Below, piece by piece: positions 1 through 5,277 of a stretch of DNA of 17,622 nt. The DNA is taken from contig PMJF01000073.1 in assembly GCA_003157295.1 (NCBI GenBank), positions 1 to 17,622 of the forward strand. Direction: 5' to 3'. The notes under the pieces were generated by a model. The model did not search any database and had not been told where the DNA came from. It saw only the letters and a list, made by a program, of their open reading frames with translations. How positions within the stretch are numbered: position 1 is the stretch's first letter; each line of letters begins with the position of its first letter. The stretch comes from Candidatus Moraniibacteriota bacterium. GTDB lineage: Bacteria; Patescibacteriota; Minisyncoccia; Moranbacterales; UBA11712. Position numbers and translations under genes: made by a program.

Positions 1-16
1 CATAAGCGATTTTCTA

Positions 17-44
17 TTGCCAGATTGCGGCAAATTGCTATAAT
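17..44 (+). promoter_or_regulatory. Promoter of the tRNA-Gly/tRNA-Thr unit
   Basis: A -35 box TTGCCA (17-22) and a perfect -10 box TATAAT (39-44) are separated by 16 nt. The bases TGC just before the -10 make it an extended -10. The predicted start near 51 lies about 18 nt before tRNA-Gly, which fits a short tRNA leader. Confidence 0.75.
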
Positions 45-68
45 GTTTTAGTGAAAGTAAATAAGCAG

Positions 69-139
69 GCGGGATTAGTATAGTGGTAATACACGACCTT
101 CCCAAGGTTGAAACACGGGTTCGATTCCCGTATCCCGCT
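69..139 (+). tRNA. tRNA-Gly (anticodon CCC)
   Basis: A full cloverleaf can be folded: 7-bp acceptor stem (69-75 with 132-138), D arm with GTAT/ATAC, anticodon stem 94-98/106-110 around a TTCCCAA loop with anticodon CCC at 101-103, and T stem ACGGG/CCCGT. The discriminator base is T139. The next bases are CAA, so the 3' CCA is not encoded and must be added by a nucleotidyltransferase, unlike the neighbouring tRNA-Thr. The 3' acceptor strand runs into a 32-nt palindrome (136-167). Confidence 0.95.
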
Positions 140-167
140 CAAATTATTTTATAAAATAATTTGAGCG
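136..167. repeat. 32-nt perfect AT-rich palindrome at the tRNA-Gly 3' end
   Basis: From C136 to G167 the sequence equals its own reverse complement. The left end uses the last three acceptor-strand bases and the discriminator of tRNA-Gly. A small GC hairpin follows at once (CGCCC 173-177, GGA, GGGCG 181-185). In the transcript the palindrome could form a long hairpin between the two tRNAs that competes with the acceptor stem or guides processing. It has no T tract of its own on the right side, so it is not a typical terminator. Confidence 0.8.
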
Positions 168-204
168 AGGCTCGCCCGGAGGGCGGCCCGCTTCAATCAA
201 AAAT

Positions 205-280
205 GCCGATGTAGCTCAGTTGGCAGAGCGACGCATTCGTAACGCGTAGGTCCGCGGTTCGATCCCGCGCATCGGCTCCA
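205..280 (+). tRNA. tRNA-Thr (anticodon CGU), CCA encoded
   Basis: The cloverleaf has a 7-bp acceptor stem (205-211 with 270-276), D stem GCTC/GAGC, an anticodon loop TTCGTAA with anticodon CGT at 238-240, a 5-nt variable loop and a T stem CGCGG/CCGCG. T277 is the discriminator and CCA is encoded at 278-280. It resembles the E. coli CGU-reading thrW tRNA in the acceptor and anticodon arms. One oddity is an A235 x C243 mismatch at the pair closing the anticodon loop (positions 31-39), where E. coli has A-U. Confidence 0.95.
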
Positions 281-284
281 AAAT

Positions 285-313
285 AAAACCGTCCCCCTAC
301 GGGGGACGGTTTT
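285..313. terminator. Bidirectional intrinsic terminator between tRNAs and ppiC-like gene
   Basis: A 13-bp perfect stem (285-297 with 301-313) closes a 3-nt TAC loop. It has a GC-rich core (CCGTCCCCC/GGGGGACGG), a T run on the + side (310-314) and an A run on the other (285-288) that reads as T's on the - strand. It lies 5 nt after tRNA-Thr and 26 nt past the stop of the convergent gene at 340, so it can end both transcripts. Confidence 0.9.
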
Positions 314-339
314 TGAGTATCTAATTAAAATATAAAAAG

Positions 340-1389
340 CTAAAAAATCGACGGATCGCCTTGGGAATTGATGTCCAGATTTTCCTCAAATTTCTTGAGA
401 TCCGGGTTTTTGAATTCGACTTGAGCCGTGTCGGAATTCCATTGGTAGTCCCGCAAAAAGACCCTGACATTATATTTTTTCATCTCTCCCTTCAGCCAAT
501 CGGCAAAAGTGGGAATTTTTACGAAAATTTGCCTCAAATGCACCAAATCCTGTCCGTTATCGCTCTTTTTTTCTTCGAGCTTGATGATATGGAAACCCAA
601 AGGACTGGAGATTACCTGGCTGATCTCACCCGGATTCATGGAAAAAGCCTTGTCGGCGATTTCCGTGACCAGCTGATCTTTTGTGGACCAACCGAGATCC
701 CCGCTATTTTCAGCGCTTTGGCCTTCGGAAGATTCTTTGGCGACCTTGGCAAAATCTTCTTTTTTAGCGGTCACCCTGTCATAAAGCGATTTTATCTTCG
801 CTTCCTGGGCGCTGGTGTCAGTTTCACTAGCGAAAGCTTCCGTTAGTTTTTCGGAATACAACTCCGGTTTTACCACTTTTTGTTTGAAATCGTCAAGGGT
901 CCAGCCATAGAGCCTGGCTAGTTCGCTCATCAGATTCTGGCGGTTGCCGAATTGTTGGATGTTGCTGTCAACTTCCTGATCGACGATCGCGTCGCTTATG
1001 TTGATTCCCTTTTTTTTTGCGAGAGATTCGATAATATTATTCTCGATCAATTTATTGAGGATTTCTTTTTCTTTCACTTTCGATCTTTTTTGTCCCTGGT
1101 CGGTGGAAAAATCAACTCTCATGCCGAGTTTTTCAAAATCCGGGGATTCATAAAATTTTCGAACGGCCATATCGTCTGCTTTCACCTCGTTCATGGAAAC
1201 AGCTCCGGATCCTTGAATATATACCGCCGGGAAAGGGATGATCTTCTCGGCCGCCAGTATGGCCCGATTGTTCGAATTATATTTATAAACTCCGAGAATA
1301 AGGACAAGCAAGATCGCAAAAATCACGCCTGAAACGGCAGTAATATAGATCAGCAGTCTCATGTGATCCCTTTTTTTGGCTTTATGCAT
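340..1389 (-). CDS. Membrane-anchored PpiC/SurA-like (parvulin-type) peptidyl-prolyl isomerase
   Basis: Predicted extracytoplasmic folding factor of 349 aa. A basic N-terminus (HKAKKRDH) is followed by one membrane segment (about residues 11-34) that anchors the protein in the cytoplasmic membrane. Residues about 100-190 form a helical SurA_N-like region. Residues 196-272 carry rotamase features: DFAKVA helix, SGDLGW, NPGEIS and the strand GFHIIKLEE. The usual first strand (of HILVK type) is missing before the rotamase helix, while a similar segment, VHLRQIFVK, follows at 283-291 (see findings). The longest frame is kept. ATG at 1362 (residue 10) has a better ribosome site (AAAGGG, 6 nt away) and may be the true start, giving 340 aa. 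It is last in a run with a DivIC-like gene 40 nt upstream, and ends at the bidirectional terminator. Family assignment is fairly sure; enzymatic activity is not shown. Confidence 0.85.
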   Translation of the reverse strand: MHKAKKRDHMRLLIYITAVSGVIFAILLVLILGVYKYNSNNRAILAAEKIIPFPAVYIQGSGAVSMNEVKADDMAVRKFYESPDFEKLGMRVDFSTDQGQKRSKVKEKEILNKLIENNIIESLAKKKGINISDAIVDQEVDSNIQQFGNRQNLMSELARLYGWTLDDFKQKVVKPELYSEKLTEAFASETDTSAQEAKIKSLYDRVTAKKEDFAKVAKESSEGQSAENSGDLGWSTKDQLVTEIADKAFSMNPGEISQVISSPLGFHIIKLEEKKSDNGQDLVHLRQIFVKIPTFADWLKGEMKKYNVRVFLRDYQWNSDTAQVEFKNPDLKKFEENLDINSQGDPSIF

Positions 1390-1429
1390 ATGGATAAAAT
1401 TACATAACTATTACTTTTGGCAGGCTCCG

Positions 1430-1858
1430 TTATTTAGCATTATCCTGAGAGGTGAAGAAAAAATTCAACCATCTCCGCCAATTTGGAGAATTGTCATCTT
1501 GGGCGGTCGGAAGCTGCACTTGAGGATCTTGGGCTTGGCTTTTTGCGGCCAGATCCTTATGCAGGATTATCATCTGCTCGCTGTCTTTTTGAAGATTGAG
1601 TTTTTCCCTGGCTTCTTTTTCCTGAAACTGAGGTGTCGAAAAATAAGCGATGAGATTATTGAGATCTCCATTTTCCTGGCCGAGCTGCTTTATCTGCGAC
1701 TGCAAATCTTCTATTTCCTTTTGAACCTGCCTTTTGCGATAAGCCTCTTTCCCAAGGGAAATTCCAATCGAAACCAGAATGACAAGACCTGCGACAAAAA
1801 AAAGTCCGGAAATGAGCTTATTACGTGTTTTCGCTTTTTCTTTTTGCCTTCGAGCCAC
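1430..1858 (-). CDS. DivIC/FtsB-like septum formation initiator protein
   Basis: A 142-aa bitopic membrane protein with the layout of the FtsB/DivIC family: basic cytoplasmic tail (ARRQKEKAKTRNK), one membrane segment (about 14-34), an external coiled coil (about 40-70) and the family motif around 72-98 (YF.T..F.EKEAREKLNLQK..E). FtsB/DivIC proteins join FtsL and FtsQ/DivIB in the divisome and help activate septal wall synthesis. A polar tail ends in an aromatic patch NWRRWLNFFF (126-135). The start is GTG at 1858: an in-frame TAA lies directly before it and no other start precedes the membrane segment. There is no Shine-Dalgarno site. It sits between a 36-aa membrane peptide gene and the PpiC-like gene, probably in one transcript. 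Whether it acts as FtsB or FtsL cannot be told. Confidence 0.85.
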   Translation of the reverse strand: MARRQKEKAKTRNKLISGLFFVAGLVILVSIGISLGKEAYRKRQVQKEIEDLQSQIKQLGQENGDLNNLIAYFSTPQFQEKEAREKLNLQKDSEQMIILHKDLAAKSQAQDPQVQLPTAQDDNSPNWRRWLNFFFTSQDNAK

Positions 1859-1886
1859 TTATTTATGATCTTTTAAAAAACAGCTT

Positions 1887-1997
1887 TTAATAACTTCTAA
1901 ACAGGGGGGCAACCGTAAAAGCAACCATGGACAAAACGGCTAAAAGGGAAATTATTATCCAGACCAACTTGATTTTTTTTCTATACCTGGCTTTCAT
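1887..1997 (-). CDS. Small single-pass membrane protein, 36 aa
   Basis: ATG at 1997 opens a 36-codon frame ending in TAA (1887-1889). The product starts with a basic cluster (MKARYRKKIK), then has a hydrophobic stretch of about 22 residues (LVWIIISLLAVLSMVAFTVA) and a short tail (PLFRSY). This is the pattern of a real single-pass membrane peptide with the N-terminus inside. A clear extended -10 box ends 6 nt before the ATG, so the mRNA would be leaderless. It is the first gene of a likely unit with the DivIC-like gene (28-nt gap) and the PpiC-like gene. Function unknown; its place beside a divisome gene hints at an envelope or division role, but that is inference. At this length chance cannot be ruled out. 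Confidence 0.65.
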   Translation of the reverse strand: MKARYRKKIKLVWIIISLLAVLSMVAFTVAPLFRSY

Positions 1998-2003
1998 TGC
2001 TTG

Positions 2004-2012
2004 ATTATAACA
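2004..2012 (-). promoter_or_regulatory. Extended -10 promoter, apparently leaderless, for the 36-aa membrane peptide unit
   Basis: On the - strand TGT precedes a perfect TATAAT (2009 to 2004). Only 6 nt (CAAGCA) separate the box from the ATG at 1997, so initiation at the usual distance falls on the start codon. No good -35 is visible, as is common for extended -10 promoters. It lies directly after the lepA stop codon (2013-2015). Confidence 0.6.
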
Positions 2013-3812
2013 CTATTTCCGCAGAACCGCCAGAAATGCTGAACCGGGAATATCAACCCGGCCGGAGTGAACCATTTTTTTCTTGCCCTTCTTTTGTTTT
2101 TCCAGCAGCTTTCTTTTGCGAGTGACGTCCCCCCCATAAAGTTTGGCGGTAACGTCTTTGCGAAAAGCTTTGATCGTCTCGCGGGCAATGATCTTCCCTC
2201 CGATCGCCGCCTGAATGGCTACTTGAAAATTTTGCCTCGGGATAGCCTCCTTCAACTTTTCGACGGTGATCTTCCCCTCCAAAGTGGATTTTTCTCTCGG
2301 GATAATGCGCGAAAAAGCATCCACTTTATCCCCGGCGACCAAAATATCAAGCTTCACGAGATCGTTGGGCCGGTAGCCGATAAATTCATAGTTCATGGAA
2401 GCGAATCCGCTGGAAACGCTTTTCAACCGATCGTGAAGGTCAATGATGACGTCGGTCAGCGGCGCCTCAAAAGTCAGGATCAAGCGTTCATTTTCGAGAT
2501 ATTCCGTATTTTTGTATTCGGCTCGGGTATTGTTCATCAGCTCCATAAGGCCGCCCAGATACGAAGAGGGTGATATGATATCCAGTTTGACGTAAGGTTC
2601 CTCGATAGATTCAACGGTGGAAGGGTCAGGCAGATCAAGAGGCGAGTATATTTTAACTTTCCTACCTTGATCTTTGATCTTAATTTCATAAACAACGCTC
2701 GGTGTTGTGATGACCGGTTCGATCTCGAATTCCCGATTCAGCCGCTCCTGAACAATTTCGAGATGCAAAAGACCCAGAAATCCGCAGCGAAATCCGCGGC
2801 CCAAAGCCTGGTTGCTTTCCGGATCAAACGTAAAGGCGGCATCATTGAGCTTCAATTTTCCCAAGGCGTCGCGCATAAAATTATAATCCTCCCCTTCCTT
2901 TGGGTACAAGCTGGCGTAAACCATCGGTTGCACTTCTTTGTATCCGGGAAGCGGTTCAACTCCTGCCGAAAATTTTTGCAGAGCGATCGTGTCCCCAACC
3001 CGGCAGTCCTCGACGCTTTTGAAGCCGGTGGCAATATACCCGATCGATCCGGCGGACAAAATATCCGCTTTTCTAAGTTCGGGGGAAAAATAGCCGACTT
3101 CAATAACGGAGCTGGGTTGTTTGGTCGCCAAAGTCAATATTTTATCTTCCGCCCGCACTTCGCCGTCGATTATTTTTACATAAGCCAGAACGCCTTTGTA
3201 AGTGTCGTATTTTGAATCAAAAATGAGAGCCCGCAAAGGTTTTCCTTGGCTAACTCGCGGCGGCGGAATCATTTTTATCACCCTCTCCAGGATCTTTTTC
3301 ACTCCCTCGCCCGTTTTCCCGCTAGCCTCAAGAATTTCTTCCTCCTTGCATCCCAAAAGATGAATAATTTCCTTTTTCGTTTTCTCGATCTCGGCATTGG
3401 GAAGATCGATCTTGTTTATCACAGGAATGATCTCAAGTCCCTGCTCAATGGCCTGATAGAGATTGGCGACTGTTTGCGCCTGAACGCCTTTGGTCGCGTC
3501 CACCAAAAGAACCGCTCCCTCAACAGCGGCCAAAGATCTCGAAACCTCATAGGCAAAATCCACATGTCCCGGAGTGTCGATCAGATTCAGCACATATCTG
3601 GTCCCGGCCGAATCATAAGACATCCTGACCGGTTGCAGTTTGATGGTGATTCCCCTTTCGCGTTCCAGGTCCATCGTGTCCAAAAGCTGTTCCTTCATTT
3701 TCCGGTCTTCCACGGTATGTGTGATCTCCAGCATCCGATCGGCCAAAGTTGACTTCCCATGATCGATGTGGGCGATTATGCAAAAGTTTCGGATATTTTT
3801 TTGGTCATTCAT
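2013..3812 (-). CDS. lepA: Elongation factor 4 (LepA), ribosome-associated GTPase
   Basis: EF4/LepA is a cytoplasmic translational GTPase that binds the ribosome; back-translocation and roles in 30S assembly or initiation have been described. The 599-aa product matches the usual length of about 600. GTPase motifs are all present: AHIDHGKST (14-22), RGITI (53-57), DTPGHVDF (79-86), NKID (133-136) and a G5 loop SGKTG (164-168) where SAKTG is more usual. The LepA-specific C-terminal domain is clear, with GGDVTRKRKLLEKQKKGKKK near the end and a basic tail. ATG at 3812 is the only sensible start because the P-loop begins 13 residues later. The AGGA upstream is only 1-2 nt from ATG, too close for a normal ribosome site; a weak promoter 7 nt upstream suggests a near-leaderless mRNA. 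No terminator follows, so read-through into the envelope genes is possible. Confidence 0.97.
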   Translation of the reverse strand: MNDQKNIRNFCIIAHIDHGKSTLADRMLEITHTVEDRKMKEQLLDTMDLERERGITIKLQPVRMSYDSAGTRYVLNLIDTPGHVDFAYEVSRSLAAVEGAVLLVDATKGVQAQTVANLYQAIEQGLEIIPVINKIDLPNAEIEKTKKEIIHLLGCKEEEILEASGKTGEGVKKILERVIKMIPPPRVSQGKPLRALIFDSKYDTYKGVLAYVKIIDGEVRAEDKILTLATKQPSSVIEVGYFSPELRKADILSAGSIGYIATGFKSVEDCRVGDTIALQKFSAGVEPLPGYKEVQPMVYASLYPKEGEDYNFMRDALGKLKLNDAAFTFDPESNQALGRGFRCGFLGLLHLEIVQERLNREFEIEPVITTPSVVYEIKIKDQGRKVKIYSPLDLPDPSTVESIEEPYVKLDIISPSSYLGGLMELMNNTRAEYKNTEYLENERLILTFEAPLTDVIIDLHDRLKSVSSGFASMNYEFIGYRPNDLVKLDILVAGDKVDAFSRIIPREKSTLEGKITVEKLKEAIPRQNFQVAIQAAIGGKIIARETIKAFRKDVTAKLYGGDVTRKRKLLEKQKKGKKKMVHSGRVDIPGSAFLAVLRK

Positions 3813-3819
3813 ATCCTAT

Positions 3820-3847
3820 AATCTACCGCATTTTCGACTTTTTGCAA
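3820..3847 (-). promoter_or_regulatory. Putative lepA promoter
   Basis: On the - strand TTGCAA (3847-3842, 4 of 6 consensus) and TAGATT (3825-3820, 4 of 6) are 16 nt apart. The -10 ends 7 nt before the lepA ATG. Each box is weak, but the spacing and the nearness to the start match the other gene heads in this window. Confidence 0.4.
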
Positions 3848-3885
3848 ATAAAAAAGCCTGCTATGAAGACTTTATGCGCTTTATT

Positions 3886-3904
3886 CCTAAAGTTGAACTT
3901 TAGG
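3886..3904. repeat. 19-bp perfect palindrome in the lepA upstream region
   Basis: Arms CCTAAAGTT (3886-3894) and AACTTTAGG (3896-3904) surround one central G. As RNA this folds to a 7-bp stem with a 5-nt loop; as DNA it looks like an operator for a dimeric protein. No T tract follows on either strand, so it is not a terminator. Purine-rich AGGAGGAG (3902-3909) overlaps its right edge and can pair with CCTCCT at 3952-3957. The rest of the 247-bp gap 3813-4059 holds a terminator (4007-4031) and no credible gene. Confidence 0.7.
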
Positions 3905-4006
3905 AGGAGTTAATCTAGTTAAACAGAGCAAACCACCATATTTCGTATTTACCTCCTGCCCTTTTTATATTCTCATCCTATCCCACAAAACCCGCTATTT
4001 TTCAAG

Positions 4007-4031
4007 AAAAAGCTCAAGTGAAACCTTAAGC
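4007..4031 (-). terminator. Intrinsic terminator of the metallopeptidase gene
   Basis: On the - strand GCTTAAG (4031-4025) pairs with CTTGAGC (4018-4012), including one G-U pair, around the 6-nt loop GTTTCA and is followed by TTTTT (4011-4007). It sits 29 nt after the stop codon at 4060 and separates that gene from lepA. Confidence 0.65.
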
Positions 4032-4059
4032 TGCGCACCTCATCGTTTCATGAAAGCCT

Positions 4060-5172
4060 TCACCTCCGCCGGGGAATCGCCGGTTTTTTTCCTTGAAGAT
4101 GCTTTTTGGGCGCAGCCAGCCTTGTTTTTTCTCCCATTCTTTGTTTGGCTTTGGCGATTTGAGCGGCCACCATTTGCTCGGTCAGATAATATCTTTTGTC
4201 CCGTGCCGCTTTGGGATCAAAATTTTGGCCCTTTTCCTTGAGTAGCCATTTTTGGATCAATTCCTTTTCTTGCTGAGAGGCAAGCGCGAAAAATTCTTCG
4301 GGCCTATTCAAATAACTTTCACATAAAATTGCCCAGTATTCCGAAATGACGAGATAATTTTGGGATTTTTCGTCTTGGGCATTTATTTGATCGACATAAT
4401 CCTTACTGGTGATGGTTTCGCGGATATTCGAACTGTGATAGACATGGGCAATATCATAGAAAAAATCAATTCTCTGCTCCTGTGTCATGGAGTTGCTGAA
4501 ATCGCCCGCCACCATATGGCCGGCCTCGTGGCTCATAAAGGCCGTAATCGCCCGAATCTGAAATGCATCACCCGGATCCCCTTTCTCGGGACTGCGAGGA
4601 TCATAAGGAGACCGATAAAATAATATATTGTCTTTGTGTCGGCTTTCGATGGCTGAGGAGGCGAATCTGCCGGCCATTCCATACTGACTAAACGATTCGT
4701 GAACCTTGTTTACGTATCTTAGCTCGGCAATATTACCGTTTATCATGCCAATCGGAAAACAACCTTCTTCCTCGCTGAAAACTTCCAGCATGAATTTTGG
4801 GTCGATGCCAAGCTGCTCAAATCCTTTCAGTTGCGGGTGTGTCTTTATTTTTCCTTTCGCTTCGCGCGACTGCATTTCAGCGATGGATAGATATTCAAAA
4901 ATTTTTTTAGAAAATATATTTTCCAGAAAGTCTATTTTTTGACGATATTCTTTTTGTCGATCCGGAGTGTTGGTTAAAACTTGAGAAATAAATGTCTCAG
5001 CCCCTCGAGGTTCGCTTCTCTTTTTGGCTAGCGCGGAGTCGCTTGTTCCCATGGTCAAAATACCGGCTGCTAAAGCCAGTCCTGCGAATTGCTTGATAAA
5101 ATTTCTTTTCGTCGCAGAATTTTCCTCAGACCCCGAACTGTTTTTTATTTCTGGATAGCTTTCAATTCCCAT
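4060..5172 (-). CDS. Predicted exported zinc metallopeptidase (HEXXH), Tat-like signal
   Basis: A 370-aa protein with an N-terminal export signal and a zincin motif. TKRNFIKQF (21-29) resembles the Tat box S/T-R-R-x-F-L-K with Lys for the first Arg. A hydrophobic core follows (27-40) and then a likely cleavage site ending ALA (47-49). The motif HEAGH (215-219) has the HExxH zinc-binding and catalytic pattern; Glu278 or Glu285 in ISEYWAILCESY is a candidate third ligand, as in gluzincins such as lethal-factor-like domains. The C-terminus is very basic (about 345-370), perhaps for wall or polyanion binding. ATG at 5172 is chosen because AAAGGG lies upstream; a GTG at 5214 would add 14 residues that lengthen the signal unhelpfully. 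A -10-like TATGAT lies at 5234-5229 (-35 weak), and a 9-bp hairpin falls in the leader. It has its own terminator. Substrate and exact family unknown. Confidence 0.7.
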   Translation of the reverse strand: MGIESYPEIKNSSGSEENSATKRNFIKQFAGLALAAGILTMGTSDSALAKKRSEPRGAETFISQVLTNTPDRQKEYRQKIDFLENIFSKKIFEYLSIAEMQSREAKGKIKTHPQLKGFEQLGIDPKFMLEVFSEEEGCFPIGMINGNIAELRYVNKVHESFSQYGMAGRFASSAIESRHKDNILFYRSPYDPRSPEKGDPGDAFQIRAITAFMSHEAGHMVAGDFSNSMTQEQRIDFFYDIAHVYHSSNIRETITSKDYVDQINAQDEKSQNYLVISEYWAILCESYLNRPEEFFALASQQEKELIQKWLLKEKGQNFDPKAARDKRYYLTEQMVAAQIAKAKQRMGEKTRLAAPKKHLQGKKPAIPRRR

Positions 5173-5186
5173 TTTTTTACTTACCC

Positions 5187-5207
5187 TTTTTTGCAAAATG
5201 CAAAAAA
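5187..5207. repeat. 9-bp inverted repeat in the metallopeptidase leader
   Basis: TTTTTTGCA (5187-5195) and TGCAAAAAA (5199-5207) are perfect inverted repeats around AAA, 15 nt upstream of the ATG at 5172 and just before the AAAGGG ribosome site on the - strand. There is no T tract in a position to terminate murJ transcription. It may be an operator or an mRNA hairpin affecting translation. Confidence 0.5.
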
Positions 5208-5277
5208 TGTACACTGCTCTTTAAGCTAATCATAATTTCTAAATAGCTGAATAATTGAGTTTTTTTTAAAACAAGCC

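Noticed and set aside
3886..3904. Palindrome as a terminator
   Set aside because: No T tract follows on either strand; a better terminator lies at 4007-4031.
3917..3941. Six-codon frame MVVCSV on the - strand after AGGAGGT, as a possible leader peptide
   Set aside because: The ribosome site is about 12 nt from ATG, the peptide has no runs of regulatory codons, and no attenuator structure links it to lepA.
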